In this document: positions 20,259-29,430 of the stretch, piece after piece | How positions within the stretch are numbered: the first letter of the stretch is position 1 | Layout: every line of letters starts with the position of its first letter | From: an uncultured Chloroflexales bacterium | GTDB lineage: Bacteria; Chloroflexota; Chloroflexia; Chloroflexales; Chloroflexaceae | Length of the DNA stretch: 64,000 bases | NCBI GenBank assembly: GCA_937925925.1 | Contig: CALANA010000103.1 | Location: forward strand, 1-64,000 | Reading direction: 5' to 3' | Notes under the pieces: model-generated | The model's input: only the letters and a program-made list of their open reading frames with translations | Databases searched by the model: none | Told to the model about the DNA's origin: nothing | Made by a program: the position numbers and the translations under genes

Positions 20259-20287
20259 TTGACTTAATAAATTACGAAAACTATTAT
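20259..20287 (+). promoter_or_regulatory. Putative promoter of livHMGF
   Basis: TTGACT (20259-20264), 17-bp spacer, TATTAT (20282-20287, five of six), in AT-rich DNA 40 bp before the livH start. It gives the permease/ATPase genes their own promoter. Confidence 0.6.
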
Positions 20288-20327
20288 TGTATCGAATTGT
20301 AATTGTAAAAGAATGCGGATGTGACGT

Positions 20328-21509
20328 ATGGTTGTGCAAGCAACGACTGGTTCAGGTCATCTTGTCGGGCAGCGATCGATTAAAACCATTCTCCTTGAGA
20401 TTTTTGGCCCCTTGCTCCAGGTCTTGATGTTTGTTCTGGGTAGTGCCACAATCCTCAGTTTGATCGTTATTTTGTTCGCCTTTGTGTTGCGCGGATCACG
20501 CACCGATATTGATCTTCTGCAAGGAACGCTCATTATCCTGCCCCAGGTGATTATTGATGGCATGGTACGCGGGTTTTTGTTTGCAACCATCGCACTGGGC
20601 TACACCATGGTCTATGGTGTACTGGAGTTTATCAACTTTGCACACGGAGAGATTTTCATGGTCGGTGCGTTTGTGGGGGCTGGATTTGGATTGAGTCTCG
20701 CCCAGCAACGCATGCTGGCCGACTTTCCACCGTTGTTATTTGTGGTTCTGGCGATATTGCTCGGTATGATCGTGAGCGGAGTACTGGCAATGCTGACCGA
20801 GCGCATCGCCTATCGTCCGCTCCGCAATGCGCCGCGCCTGGTGCCTTTAATTTCGGCGATTGGCATGTCGCTGTTTTTGCAAGATCTGGTGCGTATGATT
20901 GCGCTTGCCACTGGCATGGGGTTCAATGTCCGGTTTCAAACGCCGCCGCTAGGCGGATCCTTGCCGCTGGGTCAGATCCCGATTGGCGGTGATCGCTTTG
21001 CCTCATTTAGTATTGATAGCCGCGCCTTGATTTTTATTGTCGCCGCCATTATCATGTTAATCGGTCTGAATTATCTGATTAATGTCACCAGGCTGGGCAA
21101 GGCTATCCGTGCGGTAGCTCAGGATCGAGCAACGGCTAGTCTGATGGGCATTAACGTCAACCGCATTATTGCGCTGACTTTCCTGATCGGCGGGGCGCTC
21201 GGTGGGGCGGCGGGAGTCTTGTTTGGGATTCGCGTCGGTACCATCAATCCTTACGTCGGCTTTTTGCCCGGTTTAAAGGCATTCACCGCTGCGGTGCTAG
21301 GTGGCATTGGCAATATCACCGGGGCTATGGTCGGTGGGATTGTACTGGGGTTTCTGGAGGCGTTTGTAGCCTCCTATCTCTCGCTGTTTACCCGTGGGCA
21401 ATTTGCGGGTGCAAATTATGCCGATATTGCTGCTTTTAGTATCTTGATCCTCATTCTCATCTTTCGTCCCTCCGGTTTGCTTGGTGAGGCAACGACGCAA
21501 AAGGTGTAA
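20328..21509 (+). CDS. livH: ABC transporter permease, LivH type
   Basis: LivH forms half of the membrane channel of LIV-type importers. The 393-residue protein is longer than the usual 290-300 because of an N-terminal extension of about 80 residues with one extra membrane helix (LLQVLMFVLGSATILSLIVI). The core has VYGVLEFINFAHGEIFMVGA and AIRAVAQDRATASLMGINVN, the EAA-like loop that contacts the ATPases, and eight or so membrane segments. It is five bases before livM. The N-terminal start MVVQATTGSG has only a weak ribosome site. Confidence 0.93.
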   Translation: MVVQATTGSGHLVGQRSIKTILLEIFGPLLQVLMFVLGSATILSLIVILFAFVLRGSRTDIDLLQGTLIILPQVIIDGMVRGFLFATIALGYTMVYGVLEFINFAHGEIFMVGAFVGAGFGLSLAQQRMLADFPPLLFVVLAILLGMIVSGVLAMLTERIAYRPLRNAPRLVPLISAIGMSLFLQDLVRMIALATGMGFNVRFQTPPLGGSLPLGQIPIGGDRFASFSIDSRALIFIVAAIIMLIGLNYLINVTRLGKAIRAVAQDRATASLMGINVNRIIALTFLIGGALGGAAGVLFGIRVGTINPYVGFLPGLKAFTAAVLGGIGNITGAMVGGIVLGFLEAFVASYLSLFTRGQFAGANYADIAAFSILILILIFRPSGLLGEATTQKV

Positions 21510-21514
21510 CTGTT

Positions 21515-22876
21515 ATGGCACAGACAAATCCGCAGTCCAGCCTCCAGGTTGGTACCTGGGATCAACTCAAAACCCGGCTTAATCGCGGCATCTGGCCCTA
21601 TCTCTTGATTACCACTTATTCCCTGGTGGTTACGCTCCTTCTGTTTCGTAACCCGTCCACTAGCCGTAACACCGATATTTTGTTTGTGTTATTTCTGGGC
21701 ATCATGCTGCTGACCTACAAGATGGCACTGCGGCCAGAATTCAAATTGGCGATCGCAGCCCTGTTTCTTGGCATCGGTTTGCCCTATTTTGGTACACTCA
21801 ATCCATTTTACATGGACATTGCCACGATGGTAGGAATCTTTGTTGTGCTGGCGTTAGGCTTGAATGTCACCGTGGGTTTTGTCGGCTTGCTTGACCTGGG
21901 GTATATTGCGTTCTATGCCGCCGGGGCCTATCTATGGGCTATTTTCAGTACGCGACAGGCGCAAAATATTTTTCCGGGACTGGCCCACCTTTTTCCGGTA
22001 CCTCCATCCTGGTTTTTCATTTTTATGCTGCTGGCGCTGGTTGTTGGCGCGTGTATGGGCCTGTTGCTCGGTTCGCCAGTGCTACGGCTACGGGGCGACT
22101 ACCTGGCGATTGTCACGCTCGGCTTTGGGGAGGTTATTCGTGTGCTGGCAACCAATCTCGATCGCCCGGTCAACATCACCAATGGTGCCCAGGGTATCCG
22201 CGATATTGGACGCCCACCGTTGTTTTTTGAACCCTGGGTACGAGAGATGGGCGTTGATCTCAGTCAGGGCCAGTTATATCAACTCTTCTTTTATTTTCTG
22301 GTCTTGCTTGTCCTCGGCTTTATGATCATGGTCGTCTATCGGTTGAGCAACTCACGGATTGGGCGCGCCTGGACAGCCATTCGTGAAGATGAGACGGCGG
22401 CGATTGCAATGGGTGTGCCGCTCGTGCGGATGAAGCTTACCGCTTTTGCGGTCGGTGCCTCTTTTGCGGCGGTGATGGGTACAATCTTTGCCGCCAAGCA
22501 GTTATTTATCAATCCACCGACTTTTGATTTGCTGCGTTCAATCAATGTTCTGTCGATGGTCATTCTGGGTGGCATGGGCAGCATTCCTGGCGTCATTCTG
22601 GGAGCTACGCTCGTTACACTTCTCAACTTGCAGTTGCTGCCACGTCTGGCACGTGAACTGAGTGTGCTGCAAATCCCTTCACAGTTTGATCCAACTCAGT
22701 ATCAACGTATGTTGTTTGGCTTATTGCTCATTTTAATGACCATCTTCCGCCCTGCAGGTATTCTACCCGAAGATCGCCGCCGCCAGGAACTCGAGGGCAA
22801 TGCCATTGATGTGCCAGCGGAGATCGAGCAATCACCACCCCAGGCAACCGAACCCGATGTGGGTATGAAATCGTGA
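21515..22876 (+). CDS. livM: ABC transporter permease, LivM type
   Basis: LivM pairs with LivH in the membrane. The 453-residue protein has about ten hydrophobic segments, GLNVTVGFVGLLDLGYIAFYA in the core, and AIREDETAAIAMGVPLVRMKL as the ATPase-contact loop. The C-terminal 30 residues are polar and acidic and lie in the cytoplasm. It is somewhat longer than typical LivM. The stop overlaps or abuts livG. Confidence 0.93.
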   Translation: MAQTNPQSSLQVGTWDQLKTRLNRGIWPYLLITTYSLVVTLLLFRNPSTSRNTDILFVLFLGIMLLTYKMALRPEFKLAIAALFLGIGLPYFGTLNPFYMDIATMVGIFVVLALGLNVTVGFVGLLDLGYIAFYAAGAYLWAIFSTRQAQNIFPGLAHLFPVPPSWFFIFMLLALVVGACMGLLLGSPVLRLRGDYLAIVTLGFGEVIRVLATNLDRPVNITNGAQGIRDIGRPPLFFEPWVREMGVDLSQGQLYQLFFYFLVLLVLGFMIMVVYRLSNSRIGRAWTAIREDETAAIAMGVPLVRMKLTAFAVGASFAAVMGTIFAAKQLFINPPTFDLLRSINVLSMVILGGMGSIPGVILGATLVTLLNLQLLPRLARELSVLQIPSQFDPTQYQRMLFGLLLILMTIFRPAGILPEDRRRQELEGNAIDVPAEIEQSPPQATEPDVGMKS

Positions 22877-22887
22877 GGAAACCAAAC

Positions 22888-23751
22888 GTGGCACTACTCC
22901 AGGCAAAAAACGTTACGAAACAATTTGGGGGGCTGCTGGCCGTTAATGATGTGACCTTGACCATTGACCGCGGCAGTATCGTCAGTGTGATTGGGCCGAA
23001 TGGTGCCGGGAAGACAACGTTTTTCAATGTATTAACCGGTATTTATAAACCTGATAAGGGCAGTATTACCTTTAATGGTCAGTCCTTGCTCAATCTGCGT
23101 TCGGATCAGATTACTGCCTGTGGTATTACACGCACGTTCCAAAATATTCGCCTGTTCAATAATATGACGGTGCTGGAAAATGTGCTGGTGGGGATGCACT
23201 CACGGTTACACGCCCCCATGTGGAACATTATATTCCGCACCCCCACTATGCGCCAGGAAGAACGTCAGGCGCGGCAGAAGGCCCGCGAGTTACTGCACTT
23301 TGTGGGGCTGGACGACAAGCGCGATGATCTGGCAAAAAATCTGCCGTATGGTGATCAACGCCGACTGGAAATTGCCCGGGCGCTGGCCTCTGAGCCAAAA
23401 ATGGTGCTATTGGATGAGCCAACCGCTGGTATGAATCCCCACGAGACGGCTAGTGCGACGCGCTTGATCCAGCGTCTGCGCGATGATATGGGTGTGACCG
23501 TCGTGCTGATTGAACACGACATGAAGGTCGTGATGAGTATTTCGGAGCGCATCAGCGTTTTAGACTATGGGATCAAGATTGCCGAAGGTACGCCCGATGA
23601 TATTCGGGCTAACCCACGGGTGATCGAGGCCTATCTGGGCAAAGGTGCGACACAGGAATCCGAGGCTACGCATCAGGATCCAGAAATTACGACGCAGGAA
23701 GCGGAAGTTCACACAACGCCCGAAGTTCGTCGTCAGAAGCCAGCGTTATAG
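22888..23751 (+). CDS. livG: ABC transporter ATPase, LivG type
   Basis: LivG hydrolyses ATP to drive the importer. I place the start at the GTG at 22888 (reading MALLQAKNVTKQFGG) because a TGAGGAA site precedes it; an in-frame GTG at 22873 that overlaps the livM stop is the alternative. Walker A is GPNGAGKTT, the signature region is LPYGDQRRLEIARALA (LSGGQ replaced by the LivG-type YGDQR), and Walker B is MVLLDEPTAGMNP. About 35 residues after the usual end are polar and not part of the fold. Confidence 0.93.
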   Translation: MALLQAKNVTKQFGGLLAVNDVTLTIDRGSIVSVIGPNGAGKTTFFNVLTGIYKPDKGSITFNGQSLLNLRSDQITACGITRTFQNIRLFNNMTVLENVLVGMHSRLHAPMWNIIFRTPTMRQEERQARQKARELLHFVGLDDKRDDLAKNLPYGDQRRLEIARALASEPKMVLLDEPTAGMNPHETASATRLIQRLRDDMGVTVVLIEHDMKVVMSISERISVLDYGIKIAEGTPDDIRANPRVIEAYLGKGATQESEATHQDPEITTQEAEVHTTPEVRRQKPAL

Positions 23752-23775
23752 CGTTGTCAGATCGAAGGAAGTGTC

Positions 23776-24492
23776 ATGGCCCTCCTCGAGTTAACCAATG
23801 TGCATACCTACTATGGACAGATCCACGCGCTCAAAGGGATCTCATTGACAGTTGATCAGGGTGAAATCGTTACCCTGATTGGCTCGAATGGGGCCGGCAA
23901 GAGTACGACCTTGCGTACCATTTCGGGCTTGCTGACGCCGCGCCAGGGACAGGTGACGCTGGCAGGCAGGCGTATTGATCGTGTACCACCACACACTATT
24001 GTCAATCTGGGCATCTCGCAGTCGCCGGAAGGACGGCGTATTTTTCCGCGCCTGACGGTATTGGAAAACCTCGAAATGGGTGCCTACATCCACAGTACGC
24101 ACAGCCCGGAGTTTCGGGCTGATCTGGATCGGGTGATGACGCTGTTTCCGCGCCTGCGTGAGCGGGTCAAGCAGAAAGGTGGGACGTTGTCCGGTGGCGA
24201 GCAGCAGATGCTGGCGATTGGACGCGCACTTATGGCTCGCCCAAAGGTGTTGCTGCTTGATGAGCCGAGTATGGGACTGGCACCGGTGATTGTGGAGCAA
24301 ATCTTTGATATTATCAAGGACATTAACCAGCAGGGCACGACCATCCTGCTCGTGGAGCAAAATGCGTTAATGGCACTGGCGATTGCCCATCGTGGGTATG
24401 TCCTCCAGTCGGGGAAGATTGTACTCGAAGATACTGCTGCTTCCCTCCAGTCAAACGAGATGGTACAGAAGGCGTACCTGGGCCTGGATTAA
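23776..24492 (+). CDS. livF: ABC transporter ATPase, LivF type
   Basis: LivF is the second ATPase of the importer. The 238-residue protein has Walker A GSNGAGKSTT, the signature TLSGGEQQMLAIGRAL, Walker B VLLLDEPSMGLAP and the H-loop position replaced by a glutamine (LLVEQN), as is usual in LivF. AAGGAAG precedes the ATG by about seven bases. It is 24 bp after livG and ends the operon. Confidence 0.95.
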   Translation: MALLELTNVHTYYGQIHALKGISLTVDQGEIVTLIGSNGAGKSTTLRTISGLLTPRQGQVTLAGRRIDRVPPHTIVNLGISQSPEGRRIFPRLTVLENLEMGAYIHSTHSPEFRADLDRVMTLFPRLRERVKQKGGTLSGGEQQMLAIGRALMARPKVLLLDEPSMGLAPVIVEQIFDIIKDINQQGTTILLVEQNALMALAIAHRGYVLQSGKIVLEDTAASLQSNEMVQKAYLGLD

Positions 24493-24580
24493 TCTAACGG
24501 AGCGCTGCCCAGGCTAAGCCTCGCCTCCAATACCTGGGATAGGACTCCTATATGGATTAGACCTGAAGTGAGTGTCCATC

Positions 24581-25408
24581 ATGCCATCACCATTTCCTGG
24601 CATGGATCCATATCTCGAAGGTGCTTTGTGGCCGGATGTCCATCAGCGGTTGGCAACTGCGGTGAGTAGCCAGCTTACTCCGTATCTACGACCGCGGTAT
24701 GTCGCCCGTCTGGCGCTGACAACCTTTTACGATGAAACGCCCGAAAGTGAAATTGGGATTATGTACCCGGATGGAGAAGTTTTGCGTCGGAAACAGCCGA
24801 TTGTTGCGGAACCATACGAATCGCAGGCGAACCAGGTGGCCGCGATGGCACCACCTATTACCCCGGCGCTCATTGTGCCCTTGCTCCAGTTGGAAGTGCG
24901 TATGGTTACGGTTGAGATACGTGATAGTAGTAATAATCAACTGGTAACAAGCATCGAGGTACTGTCACCAGCGAACAAGCGCGAACCTGATCTCACCCAG
25001 TTTCGCCAGAAGCGCATGCGTCTGCGTGCAGCGCATGTTCACCTGCTGGAGATCGATCTTATCCGGCGAGGCGAGCGTCCAATCCGCTTGCCAGTAGGTA
25101 TGTCCACCATAACGATGGGTCAAGTAGCCTATCTGGTGACATTGGCACGGGCCGGCGCTGATACGGTTGAAGCCTGGCCGATCTCGCTTAATGCGCAGTT
25201 GCCTGTCGTGGCGGTGCTGTTACGCCCACCCGACGCGGACGTTCCGCTGGATCTGGCGCAGGCGCTGGCAACCATCTATGATGAAGCGGCTTACGATCAC
25301 TCGATTGACTACTGCCAATCCCCACCGCCACCTGACCTGGATGACGCAACCGCCGCCTGGATGCATGACCTGCTCAAGCGCTTTCGCCAGGGTGAGGTGC
25401 AACCGTAA
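24581..25408 (+). CDS. DUF4058 family protein
   Basis: The start at 24581 gives MPSPFPGMDPYLE, the standard N-terminus of DUF4058, a family of unknown function frequent in cyanobacteria and Chloroflexota. The 275-residue protein also has TSIEVLSPANKR and a C-terminal DDATAAWMHDLLKR. VEVRM/EIRD beta strands followed by EVLSPxNK recall nuclease-like folds, but no catalytic proof is visible. It follows livF by 88 bp on the same strand; a functional link to the importer is not evident. Confidence 0.85.
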   Translation: MPSPFPGMDPYLEGALWPDVHQRLATAVSSQLTPYLRPRYVARLALTTFYDETPESEIGIMYPDGEVLRRKQPIVAEPYESQANQVAAMAPPITPALIVPLLQLEVRMVTVEIRDSSNNQLVTSIEVLSPANKREPDLTQFRQKRMRLRAAHVHLLEIDLIRRGERPIRLPVGMSTITMGQVAYLVTLARAGADTVEAWPISLNAQLPVVAVLLRPPDADVPLDLAQALATIYDEAAYDHSIDYCQSPPPPDLDDATAAWMHDLLKRFRQGEVQP

Positions 25409-25740
25409 TGCTACCACGTATCGCTACCGATGCGTTTCTCGTACATGGCATTTAACATTGTCACCAGCAGAGAGGGCCATTTCCAGGCAATGCCCGCCCT
25501 GGTCATGAGCAGTTAGTTTTGCCGCAGCGTTGCAACGAGTGTTAGAACAAGCCAACGTATTAACGTGCCAACGTAAGGACGCAGCGACATAGCGGTCATG
25601 TGATAAGGAGAAGGGCGTCGGAAACGACGAAAGTCGTTACTATACGGCTCGCTGTTTCACACCGCGCATCTAGAAAAGACGGAAACGACGAAAGTCGTCA
25701 CGACATGCCGCATCGCCTCGCGTCTCATCGCCTCCTCACC
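25409..25740. other. Intergenic region with paired GAAA-loop hairpins
   Basis: AACGAC-GAAA-GTCGTT at 25623-25638 and a near copy (last base changed) at 25684-25699 are 61 bp apart; each can form a six-pair (five in the second) stem closed by a GNRA-type GAAA tetraloop in RNA read from the plus strand, downstream of the DUF4058 gene. Upstream, AACGT motifs recur (25540-25575). The region lies between convergent genes. Confidence 0.6.
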
Positions 25741-28290
25741 TCACACTTCCACCTCGCGGGGCACGCGGGGCAAGATCGTGGTGACGACTTCGTAGTTGAT
25801 GGTGCCGAGCCAGGCGGCTACATCATCAGCGGTGATGCGTTCGTCGCCCTGGGTACCAATCAGTACCACCGGATCACCGCGCTTGACGGGGCCTACCTCG
25901 GTGACATCAATGAGCGCGTAGTCCATGCAAATGCGCCCAATAATTGGGGCGCGACGACCGCGCACCAGCACCTCGCGCCACGGTGGTGCGCGGCGCAGGC
26001 CATCGGCATAACCAACCGGTATGGTGCCAATGTGCGAGGGACGGCGGGTCACAAACGTGCCGCCATACGAGAGCGGGGTGTTGGCTGGCAGCGTCTTGAC
26101 CTGGGCGATCTCGCTGTAAAACGACAGCGCTGGTCGAAAATGGGCTGGGAGCGGTGTTTCGGCGGATGGATTGAGGCCATAGCAGGCAATGCCAGGACGT
26201 ACCATGTCAAAGCGAGCGGCGGGAAAGCGGAGCAGGGCGGCGCTGTTGGCGGCGTGAACCAGCGGCGGGCGTAGTCCCATCGCTGTAATCTCCGACAGCA
26301 TGGCCTGAAAGCGTGTGAGTTGCCGTTGGGCAAACGTCTCATCAGCACTATCGGCGGTGGCAAAGTGGGTATACAGTCCTTCCACATACAGGCGCTGATA
26401 GTCACGCTCATGTTCGTTGTGAGTAGCCAGCGTCTGCAAAAACATCCCTACCCGATCAGGCGGTAACCCCAGGCGGGACATGCCGGTATCGACTTTGACA
26501 TGCACGCGTACCTCGCGCTCCAGCGCTCGCGCTGCATCAACCAGCGCCTGCACTACATCCAGGTCAAACACGGTACAGGTAACTCCCAGCGCAACAGCCT
26601 CATGTGCTTGCCAGGGTGGAGTATAGCCCAGTACCAGGATCGGCGCGGTAATATCGGCTTCGCGTAACGCACGTGCTTCGCTTAACGTTGCCACGGCCAG
26701 CGCCGCTGCGCCGCTGGACAAAGCAGTACGCGCTACGCGCACAGCACCATGGCCATAGGCATCAGCCTTCAGTACCATTAGTAACGGCACGTTTGCCAGG
26801 GCTTGCAAGCGTCGGACATTATTGGCAATCGCATCCAGATCAATCTGTACCCATGTGGGTCGATCGGGGGCACCAATGCGCACTGTGCGCCAGGTTGACT
26901 CCTGACGTACGAGAACCTGGGTAGCCTCAACCGTCGGTGCTAACAGGCCAGCCGAGATACGCTCCATGCGTTCTCTGGCGCTGCCCTTCACCAGAATGAG
27001 ATCGCCCTCTCCGATATCGGACGGTAATGCCTGGAGCGCTGCCGCTGCCGTGTGTACCACACTGGTTGGCAATAGTGGTTGCAGCCGGCGTGCAGCTTGC
27101 ACGATTTTCAGCGCCGAGTCGCCTTTACAGATCAGTCGATCGGCCATTGAGCCGGCCAGGGTACCAATTTCGGCATAGGCAGTTTCAGGATGGGCACCAG
27201 GATCGCTTAAGCCGCCCAGGATGACGATGCGGCGGCGAGCTGGTAATGTTACCAGTGTGCGCAATGCGGCGCGTAACGAAGGCAGGGATGCATTAAAGGT
27301 ATCATCAATTAAAGTGGCACCATTCAGTGCAGGCAAGGGGCGCAAGCGGCCTTCGGCCACCTCAACCTGGGCCAGTCGCTCGGCGGCTTCATGCAAGGAC
27401 ATCCCGCAGATCAGCGCTACGCCGACAGCAGCGAGTGCAATCGAGACGGCTGGTTCGCCAAGCAATGGAATGAACGCCGCTACCGACTCATCACGCCAGT
27501 GAATACGAAAGCGCGTGCCCTCAAGTGCGAACTGAATGGCACTGACGCGCAGATCGCAGTTGGCACTGTGCCCAAAGGTCATCACCCGTGCGGCTGTATG
27601 CTGGCGCATCGCTCGTACATACGAGTCATCACCATTGAGGATAGCCCAGCCGTCAGCCGGTAGCGCTTCCACCAGTGCCCCATATTCACGTGCCACGCCT
27701 GCCAGTGACTGAAACGCCCGGAGATGAACGCTGCCCACATTTGTCACTATCGCTACTCGTGGCGGGAAAAGGTGTGCCAGTTGCTGAATTTCGCCAAATT
27801 GATCGCTGCCATACTCTAGCACCGCATAACGGTGATCATCAGCTAGACGCGCCAGAGCGATCGGGAGACCTAGCAAAGAATTAAAACTCTGGCGACTCTT
27901 GAACGTTGGCCCCAATACCCGCAGCAAGGTGGCAATCGCTCGCTTGGTTGATGTTTTGCCCACGCTGCCGGTTACACCGATCACGAATGGTGCCACCTGT
28001 TGCAGCCGATGCGCTGCCCAGCGTTGCACCAGTTGTTGCGCGTCATCGGTCAGAACAATCGTGGCATCTTCGGCACTACCCGGTGCCCAGGTGCAAACGA
28101 CCCCGGTTGCGCCAGCAGCCAGCGCAGCCGAGATATAGTCGTGCCCATCACCACGGGGAGTACGTAGAGCCAGGAATAGTTCGCTGGGACGGGTCAGGCG
28201 CGAGTCATAGGCAAAGTCGGTAAACCGTTGCCCCTGGGCTTCGCCATGCAACCGCCCGCCGACAGCTAGTAGATCTTCAAGAAATATCAT
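25741..28290 (-). CDS. MurF-alanine racemase fusion (D-Ala-D-Ala ligation and D-Ala supply)
   Basis: Residues 1-475 are a MurF-type Mur ligase, which adds D-Ala-D-Ala to UDP-MurNAc-tripeptide: GVTGSVGKTSTKRAIATLL (P-loop, about 105-123), the LEYGSDQFGEI region, and LIDDTFNASLPSLRAAL. Residues 479-849 are a full alanine racemase: PLP lysine 508 in LMVLKADAYGHGA, HVKVDTGMSRLG, and the second catalytic tyrosine near 742 in PLSYGGTF. So one cytosolic protein makes D-alanine and uses its dipeptide; a D-Ala-D-Ala ligase would act between them and is not in the window. The same fusion is known in Bacteroidetes. The ATG lacks a strong ribosome site. Confidence 0.93.
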   Translation of the reverse strand: MIFLEDLLAVGGRLHGEAQGQRFTDFAYDSRLTRPSELFLALRTPRGDGHDYISAALAAGATGVVCTWAPGSAEDATIVLTDDAQQLVQRWAAHRLQQVAPFVIGVTGSVGKTSTKRAIATLLRVLGPTFKSRQSFNSLLGLPIALARLADDHRYAVLEYGSDQFGEIQQLAHLFPPRVAIVTNVGSVHLRAFQSLAGVAREYGALVEALPADGWAILNGDDSYVRAMRQHTAARVMTFGHSANCDLRVSAIQFALEGTRFRIHWRDESVAAFIPLLGEPAVSIALAAVGVALICGMSLHEAAERLAQVEVAEGRLRPLPALNGATLIDDTFNASLPSLRAALRTLVTLPARRRIVILGGLSDPGAHPETAYAEIGTLAGSMADRLICKGDSALKIVQAARRLQPLLPTSVVHTAAAALQALPSDIGEGDLILVKGSARERMERISAGLLAPTVEATQVLVRQESTWRTVRIGAPDRPTWVQIDLDAIANNVRRLQALANVPLLMVLKADAYGHGAVRVARTALSSGAAALAVATLSEARALREADITAPILVLGYTPPWQAHEAVALGVTCTVFDLDVVQALVDAARALEREVRVHVKVDTGMSRLGLPPDRVGMFLQTLATHNEHERDYQRLYVEGLYTHFATADSADETFAQRQLTRFQAMLSEITAMGLRPPLVHAANSAALLRFPAARFDMVRPGIACYGLNPSAETPLPAHFRPALSFYSEIAQVKTLPANTPLSYGGTFVTRRPSHIGTIPVGYADGLRRAPPWREVLVRGRRAPIIGRICMDYALIDVTEVGPVKRGDPVVLIGTQGDERITADDVAAWLGTINYEVVTTILPRVPREVEV

Positions 28291-28516
28291 AGTTGCATAT
28301 GATTACAGACCTGCTATAGATAGCGCATCAGCAGCAAATATCGCTGCTGGGTCAAGTATACCATGTCTTGCTTACGATTGGCGATAGAACTCTCTGGTTC
28401 TTTTAAGCATTGGACGTATGTGATCGCTCAAGCACGGGCGATCGGCAGCGTAGGTACGAGCAGCCGCAAACGAAAAGGCCATCTAATCATACTACCGCGT
28501 GACTCGTATGAATGAC

Positions 28517-28765
28517 ACGAGTTACACGGTCACTCGTCGCTCCCGTCTTTTTCGCCGGAGTTTACCCCTTCGACTACGCTCAGAGCTTGCCCTGAGCGCA
28601 GTCGAACGGGGCCGGCTCTGAGCGAAGCTGAACGGGGTAGAGCGGTACCTGGTCTGTTTTTCACCTCAAATTTTCGTCTATGGCGAAAATTTGAGGTGAA
28701 AAAAGCGTTTCTTCTACGCTGCCGCAGGCGAAAACGGTCGGCAGATGACCCACCGTGTAACTCGT
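28517..28765. repeat. MITE-like element, family A, copy with perfect 20-bp hairpin
   Basis: The 14-bp ends ACGAGTTACACGGT are perfect inverted repeats. Inside are a 15-bp near-perfect hairpin (TTCGACTACGCTCAG, 28569-28606) and a perfect 20-bp palindrome (arms 28657-28676 and 28684-28703, TTTTTCACCTC at the base) with a seven-base loop. Element length 249 bp, no coding capacity. Confidence 0.8.
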
Positions 28766-28775
28766 ATTCATGATA

Positions 28776-28926
28776 GGACTTACGTGGTGAGCGTCCATAA
28801 CGGCGAGCGACCCGGTCAATCTCGATCGTCTGCTGACGCTGGCATGGTCTATTCGTGCAATTGTGGCTCTATTCGTAGACGGTTGACCTGACGTGTTGCC
28901 CATCTTTATTGTCATCGCGTAAGTCC
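28776..28926. repeat. MITE-like element, short form
   Basis: Ends GGACTTACGTGGTG and, reversed, GGACTTACGCGATG. It is 151 bp with an interior unlike that of the other copies, and ends six bases past the stop of the LiaF-like gene. Confidence 0.65.
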
Positions 28927-28932
28927 CATTAC

Positions 28933-29430
28933 TTATTGGCGGCGTGGTAGGCGGCTGGTCTCACCTTCATAGGCACCATCAGTGGCTGACCATGGCTGTT
29001 CATCGGCATGTTGATCCAGGTGAGCAGCCTGATACACAGCCGCAGGTGCGCCCGGCTCAATCGGAACGCGGACGATCTCGAAATCGCCAAAGACCGTGAT
29101 AATATGCACCTGGATGCGTACCGGAGCCGTGGCAAAATTCTCGGTAATATAGTTTGTGCCGGTTTGTTCTTCGTCGCCCGTGCGTAGATTCTCGACCTCG
29201 ACATCGCCAAAGAGCGAAAAGCCTGTGATTTGAAACCCTACACTCTCAGGAAAGCGTAGCTTGACATCGCCAAAGAAGGTCGTCAAATGCATCTGATGAT
29301 CGCCCGGTTCGAGCGCGGTACGGGTATAGTCAACTTTGAGATCACCAAAAATCGAGATGACATCTGCATCGTCCAGACGAGGGAAACGGTTGATCAGTTT
29401 AATATCTTGAAAAATAGCTAAACGGGTCAT
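28933..29430 (-). CDS. LiaF-like protein with four FGD repeats
   Basis: The start at 29430 (MTRLAIFQDIKLINRF) is preceded by TAAGGAGAAAG. The 165-residue product has four spaced repeats: ISIFGDLKVDY, TTFFGDVKLRF, FSLFGDVEVEN and ITVFGDFEIVR, the right-handed beta-helix pattern of the LiaF/YvqF C-terminal domain (cell-wall-active antibiotic response). Unlike LiaF it has no membrane segments, so it is probably cytosolic or acts with a membrane partner. The last 45 residues are polar. No LiaRS-type two-component genes are in the window. Confidence 0.6.
   Translation of the reverse strand: MTRLAIFQDIKLINRFPRLDDADVISIFGDLKVDYTRTALEPGDHQMHLTTFFGDVKLRFPESVGFQITGFSLFGDVEVENLRTGDEEQTGTNYITENFATAPVRIQVHIITVFGDFEIVRVPIEPGAPAAVYQAAHLDQHADEQPWSATDGAYEGETSRLPRRQ

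Larger units (their letters stand above)
28291..28932. other. Repeat-filled intergenic region between two minus-strand genes
   Basis: About 640 bp without a supported gene. It holds two MITE-like elements (28517-28765 and 28776-28926) listed separately, nearly end to end. The first 220 bp upstream of the MurF-Alr start show no clear promoter. Confidence 0.7.
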
